From Cynocephalus volans (lineage: Eukaryota; Chordata; Mammalia; Dermoptera; Cynocephalidae), in assembly GCF_027409185.1 (NCBI RefSeq), contig NC_084462.1:82260179-82324178 (forward strand): a stretch of DNA of 64,000 nt. Direction: 5' to 3'. A model generated the notes under the pieces. The model was not told the DNA's origin. It made no database searches and worked only from the letters and a program-made list of their open reading frames with translations. This document shows, one piece after another, positions 11,401 through 23,350 of this stretch. Positions within the stretch are counted from its first letter, which is position 1. Each line of letters begins with the position of its first letter. Both the position numbers and the translations under genes were made by a program.

Positions 11401-11817
11401 AATAAGAGTTTGATTTTATTCTGAAACCAGAGGATAACCATTAAAAATATGGGGGTAGGTGGGTGCTGATGGGTATATAAACCATGGTATTTCAGAAAAA
11501 GTAGTCAGCATTGCTGTGGAGAATTGACTGGAAGGTGGAGGGACCCACATGGTGGTAAGAGCAAGTAAGGGACTATAGCAATTGCATAATCATAAGGCAG
11601 TGGGGACCTTGAGTAGGCAGGCATGGTGACACAAAAATATAAGAACAGATTTTAGACATGTGAGACATCTGTGTAAGATGGTATATGGTGATAAATACAT
11701 ACTGGTTAAGAGGAAGTTATAACATATGCCCTACTTAAGAGAAGATCAAAGCAGGAGAATATCTTTACAGAGTTTACCCTCTTCCTAAATGCAGAAAAAA
11801 AATTTTTTATGACCCAG
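11401..11817. other. Unclassified non-coding stretch
   Basis: No recognised repeat or gene. It ends at the left TSD of the next L1. Confidence 0.4.
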
Positions 11818-12210
11818 CATGTTCTTTAAAAAAATTTTTTTTAATTGATACATTGTAATTGTACATACTTACGGGGTACAGTCACTTAACTGTTAACCAT
11901 AGTCACCCTACTGTGCAACAGAACACCAGAACTTATTCCTCCTGATTGTAGTTTTGTACTTATTGGCCAACCTCTCCCTGCATTCCTTTCCCCTTTCCCC
12001 TTCTCAGTGTTTGGTAACCACTCTTCCACTCCCTGTCTGTATAATATTAACTTTTTTTTTTTTTTTTTTTAGATTCCACATGAGTGAGATCATGTGGTAT
12101 TTGTCTTTCTGTGCCTGGCTTACTTCACTTAACATAATGACCTCCAAGTCCATTCATGTTGCTGCAAATGACAGGATTTCATTCTTTTTTATGGCTGAAT
12201 AGTGTTCCAT

Positions 12211-12235
12211 TGTGTGTGTGTGTGTGTGTGTGTGT
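12211..12235. repeat. (GT)n microsatellite
   Basis: About 12 GT units inside the antisense L1 ORF2 end, where related copies here read GTGTATATG or GTATATAT. It grew from a short existing GT/TA run. Confidence 0.9.
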
Positions 12236-13659
12236 AAACACATTAAAAAATCCACTTATCTGTTGTTGGATACTTAGGTTGATTCAATATCTTGGCTATG
12301 GTAAATTGTGCTGCAATAAATATGGGAGTGCAGCTATCTCTTCAACATATTGACATCATTTCCTTTGGGTATATATCCAGTAGTGGGATTGCTGGATCAT
12401 ATGGTGGTTCTATTTTTAATTTTTTTGAGGAAGCTCTCCATAACGGCTATACCAGTTTACACTCTCAACAACAGTGTGCTAGTGTTCTCTTTTCTCCCCA
12501 TCCTTGCCAGCATTTGGGGTTTTTTGTCTTTTTGATAATAGCCATTCTAACTGGAGTAAGATAGTATCTCATAATTTTGATTTGCATTTCCCTGAGGATT
12601 AGTGATGTTGAACATTTTTTCATATGACTGTTGGTCATTTGCATGTCTTCTTTTGAGAAATGTCTACTAAGATCCTTTGCCCATTTCTCAGTTGGGTTAT
12701 TTGATTTGTTTTGCTACTGAGATGTTTAAGTTTCTATATATTCTTGATATTAATATACCAAGATACGTAGTTATCAGGTGTACAGTTTGCAAATATTTTC
12801 TTCCATTCTGTAATTAACTGAATTTTGTTAATACTTTTCTTTGATGTACAAAAAGCTTTTTTTGTTTAATGTAATCCTACTTGTCTATTTTTGTTTTTAT
12901 TGCTTGTGCTTTTGAAATCTTATTTAAAAAATTCTTGCCCAGCCCCATGTCGTGGATTGTTTCCACTATGTTTTCTTCTTGTAGGCACATAGTTTTAGGT
13001 TTTACACTTAAATCTTTAATTTTGTATATGGTGAAAGTTAGGGGTCTAGTCTCATTCTTCTGCATGTGGCTATTCAATTTTCCCAACAGCATTTACTGAA
13101 GAGACCACCTTTCCCCCAATATGAATTCTTGGCACCTTTGTCAAAGATCAGTTGGCTGTAGGTGTGTGAATTTGTTTCTGGGCTCTTTATTCTCTTCCAT
13201 TGTTCTGTGCCTGTTTTTATAAAAAAAAAAATACCATACAGTTTTGGCTACTATAGCTTTGTAGTATGATTTGAAGTCAGGTAATGTGATGCCTCCAGTT
13301 TTGTTCCTTTTTCTAAGGATTGCTTGGCTATTTGGGGTCTTTTTTGGTTCCATAAGAATTTTAGCATTATTTCAGTGAAGAAGGTCATTGGTATTTTGAT
13401 AGGGATTATATTAAATCTGTAGCTTGCTTTGAGTAGAATAGCCATTTTAAGAAGCTTAATTCTTCCAATTCATGAACATATGATATCTTTCCATTTATTT
13501 GTGTCATCTTCAATTTCTTCCTTCAAAGTTTTATAGTTTTCATAGTAGAGGTCTTTTACCTCCTTGATTAAGTTTATTCCTAGGTATCTCATTTCTTTTT
13601 TTTGTAGTTATTGTAAAAGGAATTGTTGTCTTGATTTCTTTTTCAGATAGCTCACTATT

Positions 13660-13827
13660 TTCTTTTTTTTTAAAAGATGACCGGTAAGGGGACCTTAACC
13701 CTTGACTTGGTGTTGTCAGCACCACGTTCACCCAGTGAGCTAACCGGCCATCCCTATATGGGATCCAAACCTGTGGCCTTGGTGTTATCAGCACCCCACT
13801 TTCTCGAGTGAGCCATGGGCCGGCCCC
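13660..13827 (-). mobile_element. Dimeric tRNA-Ile SINE (CYN-like) inside L1
   Basis: Reverse complement of the same dimer. From the left: poly(T), GATGACCGGTAAGGGGACC, the right unit, TATATGGGATCC, then the left unit ending GGGCCGGCCCC. The TSD AGATAGCTCACTATT (13645-13659) / AGATAGTTCACTATT (13828-13842) has one mismatch. It was inserted into the L1 around it and is therefore younger than that L1. Confidence 0.9.
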
Positions 13828-14619
13828 AGATAGTTCACTATTAATATACAGAAATGCTAATTTTTGTATGTTGATTTTGTCTCCTGCAACTTTACTGAAT
13901 TCACTTATTAGTTCTAACAGTTTTTTTGTGAAGCTTTGGAGTTTTCTATATATAAGATTATGTCATCTGCAAACAGGGACTGTTTGACTTCCTCCTTTCT
14001 AGTTTGGATGCCTTTTATTTCTTTCTCTTGACTAATTGCTCTGGCTAGGACTTCCAGTACTATGTTGAATAGAAGTGGTGAACATACGGATCCTTGTCTT
14101 GTTCCTAATCTAAGAGGAAAAGCTTTCAGCTTTTGTCCATTTAGTCTCATGTTAGCTGTGGGTTTTTCATATATGGCATTTATTGTATTGAGTTACATAC
14201 CTTCTATACTTAGTTTGTTGAGTTTTTATCATGAAGGAATGTTGAATTTATCTAATGTTTTTTCTGTGTCAATTGAAATGGTCATGTTTCTTGTCTTTCG
14301 GTAAATGTGGTATATCACATTTATTGTTTGTGTATGTTAAACCATCCTTGCATCCCTGAGATAAATCCCACTTGATTATAGTGAATGATCTTTTTTGATG
14401 TGCTGTTGGATTCTGTTTGCTAGTGTCTTGTTGAGAATTTTTGCATCTGTGTTCATTAGGGATATTGGCCTGTAATTTTCTTTTTTTGTTGTATCCCTCT
14501 CAGGTTTTGAAATCAGAGTAACCAACATGTTCTTTTTAAAGGCTGTTTAAAAGCAAATCTATTTAAAGTATACTGAATCAGGAAATGGTGCTGGTAAAAT
14601 GGGTTCTCCTTTACTGCCT

Positions 14620-14805
14620 TTGTGTTCTCCTCCTGGCCAGCTTTTTATCCAGCTGTGTGACAGTGGGCAAGTCATTGATTTCTCTAAACTTCAGTTTCTT
14701 AATCAATAGAATGAGGGCAAGAATACCAGCTCTGCCTACCTTGCAGAGATATTATGAGAATCAAACTAACTCTAGATTAAATTACTTCAAAGATATTTAT
14801 TAATC
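14620..14805 (+). repeat. MIR SINE
   Basis: AGCTGTGTGACAGTGGGCAAG, CTTCAGTTTCTTAATCAATAGAATG and CTACCTTGCAGAGATATTATGAG follow MIR order. Diverged. Confidence 0.75.
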
Positions 14806-15899
14806 ATCTACTTAATGTAAGCTCTGTGCTAAGAATAACAAGAGATATAAAGATGAACAAAAAGTCTCTTTCCATGGAAGACTAAAACAAGCTGGTAGAA
14901 AAAAAATACAAGACAGAATAAGTTTGTTAGAAGATAAAGTCCTTAAGGTTCAAATAAATGAAATCACAAATGATTTTATGAAAAAGGGAATATTGGAGAT
15001 AAAGCATCAATAGGTAGAGAAGAGAGATAAGGGGAGAGTAATTCATCTATCCATCTATTCATTCATCTATCTACCCATCCAGCATTTTTAGGGGAGGTCC
15101 TCCTCTGAGACAGACCATGGAGATAAATAGTATTCTGCCCTTGTGTAACTTATAATGTGGGTAGGAGCTTAGTTCAGAGCAAAAGGAGGTTGAATGGAAA
15201 ATGATTAACTTAGTTCCGAACAAATTAAGATAAGACAATGGGTATAAGCTGAACAAGATCTAAAGTGGGAGAATCCTAAGATGAATGCAGTAGCAAAATA
15301 TAGTGTCAAAAGGTAGGGATTGCCTGACTAGAGGAGTGACTAGATGACTAGAAATTTCCTTCCTGTTCAGAGGGTAGGGAGTCTCCAATTACATTTGGGG
15401 AGCAGAGACTAGGTTCGTGAGAGAAAATATTTAAATGGTCAGTGAACAATCTGAACTAAAGGATACTTATTTGCATATATATTCCACTTCAGCTCCTCCC
15501 TCAGTCATCCTTTACACATCCTGCCCAGGGTTCTGAAAGATGGTGCACCAATGGAGGAACTCCAGGCAAAGCTATAGAATTCCAGGTTGTATAGTTCAGC
15601 TTCCTCTCCTTCTACTATGTATATCCTTGGTAGCTGGTCATTCTTTCATGAGGAAGTTAGAGTTTGTTGCCATACACTTGGATTTTGTATCAGCCAGCTG
15701 GCATCTTCAGAATGACGTATCAGTCAGATGGACTGCCTGGTTTTCTATTTCATTTTTGCCTATGGCTGTGTCTACAGAATAGCCCTGGATTCCTGAATAT
15801 GAGCTTCAATTCTCCCCCACACTGACACCCAACCCTAGTATAATCATCCCCTGTCAACCCTCTTATTTATACCCTTCATCCAACTTCTTACTACCTCTT
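14806..15899. other. Unclassified non-coding stretch
   Basis: A possible old repeat at 14806-14880 (GCTCTGTGCTAAGAATAAC pattern). The rest shows no gene, RNA or recognisable repeat. Confidence 0.4.
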
Positions 15900-16112
15900 A
15901 GAGGAAACAGGGTGTAGTAATAAAACAAATATTGGACTTGGAATCAGAACAAACAGGTGTATCTGTTGGCTCTACTCTTTCTTAATAATGCAAACCCTGG
16001 AAATGTACTTAAGCTCTTTATGTGTTAGTTTTCTTACCTTTATGCATTCATATGATGCTAATGCTTGCCAATTCATGGGATAATTGTGAGGATCAAATGA
16101 GCTAATGTGTGT
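15900..16112 (+). repeat. MIR SINE
   Basis: GGACTTGGAATCAGAAC, then GTTAGTTTTCTTACCTTTATG, then AATTGTGAGGATCAAATGAGCTAATGTGTG matches the MIR body and 3' part. The next L1 is inserted near its end. Confidence 0.65.
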
Positions 16113-16130
16113 CAAAAAATATTTGCCCTG

Positions 16131-16830
16131 AACACTCCTACGCTGTTGCTGGGACTGTAAATTAGTACAACCACTATGGAAAACAGTATGAAGTCTTCTC
16201 AAACAACTACAGATAGATCTACCGTACAATCCAGCAATCTCACTTCTAGGTATAAACCCAAAGGAATGGAAATCATCATGTTGAAGGGATACCTGCACTC
16301 CCATGTTCATTGCAGCTCAATTTAGAATAGTCAAGATATGGAAGCAACCTAAATGTCCATTGATGGATGATTGGATAAGGAAAATGTGGTATATATACCA
16401 TGGAATACTACTCTGCCATGAAAAAGAATTAAATTCTGCCATTTGAAGCAACATGGATGAACTTAGAGAAAATTATGTTGAGTGAAATAAGCCAGACAGA
16501 GGGAAAAATACTGCACGTCCTCACTCATAAGTGGGACCTTAGAGAGAAAGAAGGGAGGAAAGAAAGACCACAGTGGTGTGTTGGACTTGCAGAGGGAGAG
16601 AGCATTCCTAGGGTTGTAGAGTGGGGTGGAGGAGGGGGGTAGGGGAAGGAGACCAAGGACTAATTGGGTGGGGGACACAGGGAATAATCACAATTTGTGG
16701 TAATGGGCATGCTGATAGTATTGATTTGACCATCACATCTTGGGCACAAGTGGTGACTGTCAGTTTTGTACCCCATGAATATGCATAACCAATAAAATAA
16801 ATAAATAATAATAATAAATAGATGTAGCCT
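16131..16830 (+). mobile_element. 5'-truncated L1 3' end
   Basis: It begins within the end of ORF2 (the GCTGTTGCTGGGACTG stretch and the region encoding FIAALF-like and EYYSAI-like pieces in related copies) and runs through CACTCATAAGTGGGACC into a G/A-rich 3'UTR and an AATAAA-rich tail. TTTGCCCTG occurs on both sides (16122-16130, 16858-16866) and may be the TSD, with a T-run expanded on the right. A short extra segment (about 16823-16850) lies between tail and repeat. Confidence 0.75.
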
Positions 16831-17159
16831 TTTATCAGAAATCTAAAAAAATTTTTTTTTGCCCTGGAAGGCAACTTTCTGACTTTGAAGAGCTAGATGG
16901 ACTATGGGGGAGGTACAGAGAAGATACTGGGAGCTGGTTGACCCCTCTCTTTGTGCAATGGATTTTATTCTCTTTTGTTTACTCAAGCACTTTGTTCCAG
17001 GAATTATCCTCTGTCTCCTACATCATTATTTATCCTTCTCTACTGCATAATTCCGATCAACATACAACCGTGCTGTGATAGTTCACATCTGTAAGACTTT
17101 ACAACAAACATAAACCTCACATTCCCCACCAGGTATAATTTGTTTGCTCCTCTTTATAA

Positions 17160-17870
17160 TGTTTATCTCCAAGATTGTGGAATAGACTATTAAAAATCAA
17201 CCAATTTATAACTATAAAAAAGCAACAACAGCCAAGCTGGGGCTGCTAGAGCTCAGCGGAAGTGGAGGAGAGACCTACGGAGTGCATAAAGGCAAGAGAA
17301 GCCATGATGAGAGAAAAAAAAAGAAAAAAACCACACAGACCATTTCAAGCCCTGGCCTCTTCAAGGCTGGAGCTGCTGAGTGCTGGGAGCAGGAGCTGGC
17401 AAAAGCTGCAGCTGTGCCCTTCTAATGAAGTTTTGCTTGGAGGCAGCAGGGGAGAAGACGGCCTTGGTTGCCCCCAGGCCAGCAAGACCACTAATAAGTT
17501 TCCTGTGGACCCAAGTAGGAGCGAGGAGCCACAACAACTGAAAAAAGGAGCCACTCAGAGGCCTGTGAGTCATCACAAGAGACTGATGCCCAGCCTGTCC
17601 CATGGGAAGTGTTTGGAGTGTGGATGGTGAGTGAGACAGGCCCACCAGGAGAACACTGGGACACAGCAAGGACAGCCAATCTGCACCCCAATCAGCATAG
17701 GACCACTCAGAGGAGACTGGTCAGGAATATAGAACTGCAGGGGGTGCAATTTGCTGAAAAGACTCAGGCCCAGACTGGAGTTTCTACACAACCCTGGTGT
17801 ACTGGATGTCTGGAGACCTGGAAGTACTTATAAAGTGAACCATTAAAACCTGAGCTCTATAATTTTTATC
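17160..17870 (+). mobile_element. Old L1 5'UTR fragment
   Basis: CTCCAAGATTGTGGAATAGAC at 17168 has the standard form of an L1 5' start (CAAGATGGCGGAATAGA type). GC-rich, purine-rich leader-like sequence follows. It does not continue into a recognisable ORF1, so it is a 3'-cut fragment. Open frames here, up to 122 codons, look like chance products of base composition. Confidence 0.5.
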
Positions 17871-18335
17871 TCTTTCTACTCTTTATTAAACCTACCCCAG
17901 ACATCAAGATAGAATTAAATAAGTGAGAAATTTATTGGGGAAAATGCCTGTGGAGGATAAAGAGAGAGTGCAGGGGAGAGCCTTTAGAAGACTATGTTGT
18001 GGCATGATACCTGTGAAAGGAAAGGGAGAAAGAAGGAGGACTGGGGAAGAAGAATCTCAGACTGCAGCAACAGTAGTAATAGTTTTGGTGAGGATGATGG
18101 GGATTCCTAAAGCCAAAGTTGCCTGTTAGAGGAGTCTTGCCTCTCACAGGAATGGGTCTGCACTAATATCCAGCCAGTTTTAAGCACCGGCTGGAAGCAG
18201 CCTGGGGTAAATTTCATCTTAAAACAAATCCAGTGGTGGATCTACAGGTGCTTCAGCTGGGGCTGTCAATCAGCTGTGCTCCCCAAGCAGGAGATCTGAG
18301 TGATACATTTCTATAGCTGCCCCACAATCCAGTCA
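17871..18335. other. Unclassified non-coding stretch
   Basis: G/A-rich sequence beginning ACTCTTTATTAAACC. It may be an old LTR-like repeat, but I cannot assign it. No gene. Confidence 0.35.
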
Positions 18336-18339
18336 GGCT

Positions 18340-18835
18340 TTTATACCTACTCTTCCATTAAAACTATTCTCGAGAGCACTTCCATTTTGCCAAATCATTG
18401 AAAGTTCTCATATTGTTTCATATTGTTCAACTTTTCAGCTGCATTTGACACAGCTGATTACTTTATTCTTTCTAAAATGCTTTCTTCACTTGACTTTCAG
18501 GAAGACGCACACATTTAGTTTTTCCTCCAGTTTCACAGATAGACTAGTAGTCTTTGCTGACTCCTTCCTTGTTGGAATCTCTAAATTTTGAAATGCCCCA
18601 GGACTCAGTTTTCTACCTCTTCTCCATTTACACTCACTCCTTTGGTTATCTCTTCCAGCCCTGTAGTTTTAAATGCCATCTATATGGTGATGTCTCCTAA
18701 ATTTATATCTCCAGTTGAAACCTCTCCTTGAGTTCCAGTACTGAAGATCCATCTATATACCAGGCAACTACTTGAAACCTTCTTCATTGTCTAACAGGTA
18801 TCTAAAACTTAAAATGTGCAAAACTAAACTTTAAT
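18340..18835 (+). repeat. L2 LINE, internal region
   Basis: CTTTTCAGCTGCATTTGACACAGCTGA..., TTTAAATGCCATCTATATGGTGATG, CTCCTAAATTTATATCTCCAG and CATTGTCTAACAGGTATCTAAAAC follow L2 ORF2 order in sense. It is full of stops. Confidence 0.65.
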
Positions 18836-18984
18836 TATCTACAGTTGGCAAAAGTAGAATGGTGGAGACCAGATAGAAGGCTATTGTTATACTCCAGGTG
18901 AGATACAGGTGAGAGATAATGCTTGCATGAGTAGTGTAGGAACTTTGCCCACATGATCAGTTTACAGACTTTGAGATGGGAAAT

Positions 18985-19295
18985 TATTCTGGATTATCAA
19001 GGTGGGCCCAATCTAATCATATGAGTCCTTAAAATCAGAGTAACTTTCCCAGCTATGTTCAAAGAGAGAGATGTGGTGATAGAAGGATCAGAGAGATGCG
19101 ATGTCACTGTCTTTGAAAATGGAGGAAGGGGTCCATAAGACAAGGAATGAAGGCAGCCTCTAGAAGATAGAAAAGGCAAGGAAACAGTCTCCCATGTTGT
19201 ACTTCTGCCCTAAAGAACTGTAAGATAATAAATTTGTGTTGTTTTGAACCAGTAAGTTGTAGTAATTTGTTATAGCAGTAACAAGACACTCATGT
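18985..19295 (+). mobile_element. MLT1-like LTR (ERVL-MaLR), 3' part
   Basis: GGCCCAATCTAATCATATGAGTCC, AGGCAGCCTCTAGAAGATAG, AACTGTAAGATAATAAATTTG and AGTAATTTGTTATAGCAGTAACAAGACAC are in MLT1-type LTR order. The 5' part is missing or too diverged. Confidence 0.6.
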
Positions 19296-19502
19296 GAATC
19301 CTATTCCCTGTACCAAAAGCAGATATGTACATTAAATAAAGTTCAGAACTGTGATTATTTCTGAATATAAGTATTCTAATTTCTGAACTAAGACCATATT
19401 TATGGTTAAAATGGCACAGGTCTTTCTAGTACCTTAGAGCAGTCAGAAAGGTGATGAGGCTGTCCCAGGTGGGCATCCAGGAATGAGAAGAACACCACCC
19501 AC

Positions 19503-19976
19503 TGTTGGGCCCATTTTTAGGAGCAAACATTATCTGTGAGCCACATGGTGCCTATGGGTGGAGGATGAAGATGGCGCCTGCGGGAAGTAGGGGAGGCGTA
19601 ACCCAAGATAGCTCCAAAAGCTTTTTATTGGTCCTCCAGTATTTCCGCACACGTGAACCCTGCATGATTGCTATGCTCAACATGTTAGTACAAAATGCAT
19701 GCCCGCGTGATCTTTTAATTGATTGGTTAGTTCATGGAAAGCCCCTACTTGCTTGCTTATATAAATTGCAGTGTAACGTCAATACAGTGGGACTGCCCTG
19801 ACAGAACCTCTGCCGCGTCTGAGTGTCTCACGGGGCTGGGTTGGCGGACAGCAGGCTCACTTTTCTCCGAGATCCCTTGGTCCCAACACCGGGTGTAATC
19901 CTGTCGGCTCCTTCTCTTTCTGGGTCTGCAGGAGGACCCCAGGCGCACCCCTGCAACCCACTCCATCTCACCAACA
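19503..19976 (+). mobile_element. CpG-rich solo LTR with TGTTGG...CCAACA ends
   Basis: A 474 bp unit with matching inverted ends TGTTGG/CCAACA, a purine-rich GATGAAGATGGCGCCTG near the U3 start, a TATA box (CTTATATAAATT, about 19757) and a CpG-rich R-U5. No retroviral genes lie beside it, so it is a solo LTR. The start resembles ERV2/IAP-type LTRs (inference). The flanks, ACCCAC on the left and CTGAGT on the right, do not match, so no TSD is visible. Confidence 0.7.
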
Positions 19977-20777
19977 CTGAGTGAATTTTTAAGGACAATA
20001 ATAAGTTACATTTTCAAATAAACAAAATGCAGACATGGACATGGAGGGAGAAAGGCACTCAAGATGGACAACAATATGACTCAAAGAACAGACCATTTTA
20101 GAACATAAGAAGACTTAAAATAACCACAAAACCCTAGATGGCTACAGCCAAGTAGGTGTTTAATAGTGTGACACAGGGCACAACATAGATTCCATTATTT
20201 CTTTACAGTGTTTGTCTTTATGAAATTAAAATTTTCAATTTATCAATTAAATTTGAGCTGGAAGGTATTATTATTACTCTGGGAAAAGTGCCAGAGAAGC
20301 AGACATGAAATGCACAGAGTAGAAACATGCTACACAGAGGCAAAGAAACCATTCCATTTACAAAGTTCCAAGTGGCATTTAAGAAAAAGGATATTAGAGT
20401 GTGTTAAGAGGGTATCACTGTGAGAATCCCCAAATGGAGCTTGAAATTCCTCTGGCAGCAGTCTATATAACAGTAGAGGGAAACTAATGTTATAACCATT
20501 GTTTTTAAGCATAGTAGGCCAAAGTTCACTGAGCAGTATCTGCATGTTTGCATGGAGCAAGAATGAATAATATATGTAAAGTTCATGCTTAAAGTTCCCT
20601 TATTTAGAAATCTGACTTGCTTGATTTATATCTCCCTAATCTACTTAGGTGGAGACCTTTCCTTATGATTTAATATCAAATAGGCTTTAGCATAGACAGG
20701 TCTAATGGGACTTTGCCATTGGTGGAGGCTTAATAGGGCATCAGGAGATTGTAAGTAAATTTCTCTACCTCAGGAAA

Positions 20778-20780
<3 letters not shown>
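19977..20780. other. Unclassified non-coding stretch
   Basis: No repeat or gene recognised. Short frames only. Confidence 0.4.

Positions 20781-20830
<50 letters not shown>
20781..20830. repeat. (TG)n microsatellite
   Basis: An almost pure TG run of about 50 bases with one TATG interruption at the right end. It is likely polymorphic. Confidence 0.95.
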
Positions 20831-20832
<2 letters not shown>

Positions 20833-21545
20833 AAAGAAGAGTAGGGGGTCTCTGCAATTTGCTAGAGCAATATCCTAGAAATAACCTGCAGGAATTACCT
20901 GTAGATTTCTGATATCCCTTCTACTGTCCTCTTTCAGGCATGAGAAAGCCACAAAACTCAGGGCCCAGGACTACTCGGACAATTGAAGTTTTCCACTTTC
21001 AAGCAAACAGCTGAAAAGAGTATGGCAGAGTATAATTATTGTTTAGACACTGGAGTTGATAGCAAATAAAAGGGCATATTAATCTCCTTTTACCAGTTTA
21101 TGTTTTTCAGAGTCCTGAATTTCTGTCTCTTTGTTATAAAACAATTAAAATATGGCTTATCCCATAGAAGGGAAGCATTAGACACATTAAAACAAATAGA
21201 AGGAAACCTCCTTAAGTCCAATGCAATTAAAAACCAGATACATAGAGCTTTGTGAAGATGTCTGTTTTATGAACTTTTGAGTGTTTGCATGTAAATAAGC
21301 AGGAAAATTATTTGAAATTAGTCTTAAAAGCCTTGCTGCAAGAACACACCATTATAACTCAGGCTATCATGGGAATTTGAATAGGTTAAGACTCAGAAGA
21401 GGGTGGTAGATAGCCCAGGACAGAGTTGGTAAGAACACAGGCAGCCAGGACAGGGACATTTCCCTTAGCCACTACTGGCTAAGGGGATTCACAGATTGCC
21501 CAGAAAAGAGATTACATGTAAAGCACAGAACCACACATTCCTTGC
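20831..21545. other. Unclassified non-coding stretch
   Basis: No repeat or gene recognised. Confidence 0.4.
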
Positions 21546-21549
21546 TTAT

Positions 21550-23325
21550 TATTTATTTATTTATGAATAGGTAATACATTTAAAATACATTCAAAATTCT
21601 GGTAGTTCAAGAGTATACAATAATAAATCCTCTTCGACTCCTATCCAGCCATCCAGTTCTCTTCCTCTGAGGCAACCAATATTACCAAAATCTTATGCAT
21701 CCTTCAGTATCAGCAAATGTGTACATACAGTTTTCCCTTCTTTTTACACAAATGACAGCATTCTATATACTCTGAAGCTTGTTTCCCTCTCCTTCCACCC
21801 CCCTCCCACACTAAACTTGGAACTCATTACATATCAGTAAAAAATGTACCCTTCTTTCTTTAGCAGGACAATATTCTATTGAATGAATGCACCATAAGTT
21901 ACTTGACCAGCTCTACATTGATGGACATTTAAGTTATTTCCAGTCTTTTCCTATTATAAATAATTCTTCAAAGATTTGTATTGTGCATATATCATTTTGC
22001 TCATATAATTCCTGGAGGTAGAATTACTGATTCAAAGAGTATGTGCATTTGTAATTTTGATAAATGTTACCAAAATATCCTGCATAGAAGTTGTACTAAT
22101 TTATGTCCCTATCAGGAATACAGTTGACCCTTGAACAGCGTGAGGGTTATGGGGCCAACCTCTGCTCAGTTGAAAATCTGTGTATAACTTTTGATTCCCC
22201 TAGATTGAGGCTGCACTGCATTGTGTGCCCCACCTCCGTCCACAGGGGGTGCCTAGTCCTTACTTAAGTATTAGTTAAGTATTTAACTACTAACTACTAA
22301 TAGCCTACTGTTAGGTAGGCTACTTAACCATCTGGTTAGGTATGTCATACAAAAATTTTTCAATATAGTATATTTATTGAAAAAAATCTTCTTGTAAGTG
22401 GACTCCTACAGTTTAAACCTATGTTATACAAAGATTTGCCGTATATGAAAATGCCTCTTTCACACACTCTCACTAATGCAGAGTGTTAACAAGCTTTGTT
22501 AACTCTTCCAATTTGAGTGGTTAACCATGATATTTTAGTTTAATTTTAACTTGCATTTCTCACTATGAATGACATTGAGCATCTTTTCATATGTTTTAGA
22601 GCCATTTATATTCCCTTTTATATAAACTGTTCACATTCTTTGCCCATTTACCTTCTGCTTATTGGTCTGTCTATAGTGCTTCAGTTTGGATTTTTAAAAA
22701 GAATTTTTATAGATTTTAAAACGTTGGCACTTTGACTATGATATGAATTACAAATACTTTCCCAGTATTTGCATAGAGTTAATATTAAGAATTGTTTGGC
22801 CTTTAAATTTGTATGACAATTTGGGTGATATAAAATTCTTGGGTCACACTTTCTTTCCTTGAGGATTTTAGAAGCATTTCCCCTCTGTCTTCTAGCACTG
22901 AATATTGTCATAGAGAAGTCCGATGCCAGCCTGTTTTGTTCTTACCCTTCATAAATGACACATTGTTTTTGCCTGATTGTCCAAAGGGTTCTTTTTTTAT
23001 ATTCAAAGTTCTTCAGTTGTATTAGGAAATGTCTCCGTGTTAGCCACTATGTGTCAGTTTTTCCTGAGACCTGACACATCCTTTCAAAATGAACATTTTC
23101 TTCAACCATATTTCAAAAATTTTTCTAATCAATTTTTTAGGGATTTCAGATAAGTATATGTTCGATCTCCTTTGCCTATCTTCCCTAGATATCATTTTAC
23201 CTATCTCTAATTGTTTTAAATTCTATTTATTTTTATTCTTTTTGCTTACTTTTCTCATATCTAACTTCTATGTTCCTTTTTGCATTCTCATCAGTATCTA
23301 GTCTCCCTTGTTCTACTTCTTTAAA
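21550..23325 (-). mobile_element. Old L1 (L1M/HAL1-like), antisense
   Basis: The left part is an antisense 3' region (CATTGATGGACATTTAAGTTATTTCC, TTGCATTTCTCACTATGAATGACATTGAGCATCTTTTCATATG). The right part (TAAAATTCTTGGGTCACACTTTCTTTCC and following) resembles antisense L1 sequence toward ORF1. No coding frame survives. A Tigger-type element splits it at 22121-22441. Confidence 0.6.
22121..22441. mobile_element. Tigger-type MITE (MER8-like)
   Basis: Begins CAGTTGACCCTTGAACAGCG after a TA dinucleotide, and the right end is a decayed inverted copy (about 22400-22441) followed by TA. This is the structure of TcMar-Tigger non-autonomous elements, which duplicate TA on insertion. It interrupts an old L1. 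Confidence 0.65.
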
Positions 23326-23350
23326 AAAAAAAAATATATATATATATAAT

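Larger units (their letters stand above)
11828..14525 (-). mobile_element. 5'-truncated L1, antisense
   Basis: The plus strand reads from the poly(A) complement and L1 3'UTR into antisense ORF2. Minus-strand frames at 13141-13353 and 13251-13445 give the region around GGITLPDFK, and 13914-14150 gives the reverse-transcriptase part with TRQG and [10 protein letters not shown]. Many stops and frameshifts are present. The direct repeat CATGTTCTTT lies at 11818-11827 and 14526-14535, which fits a TSD and shows 5' truncation at insertion. A SINE (13660-13827) and a GT repeat interrupt it. It is older than the L1 at 54.4 kb. Confidence 0.85.

Noticed and set aside
16823..16866. Second 3' transduction behind the L1 at 16131
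   Set aside because: The extra piece is only about 25 bp, has no AATAAA, and the TSD is blurred by T and A runs.
17262..17833. Overlapping frames of 60-122 codons on both strands
   Set aside because: They lie in GC/purine-rich L1 leader-like sequence, with no protein family resemblance; open frames on both strands are expected there.
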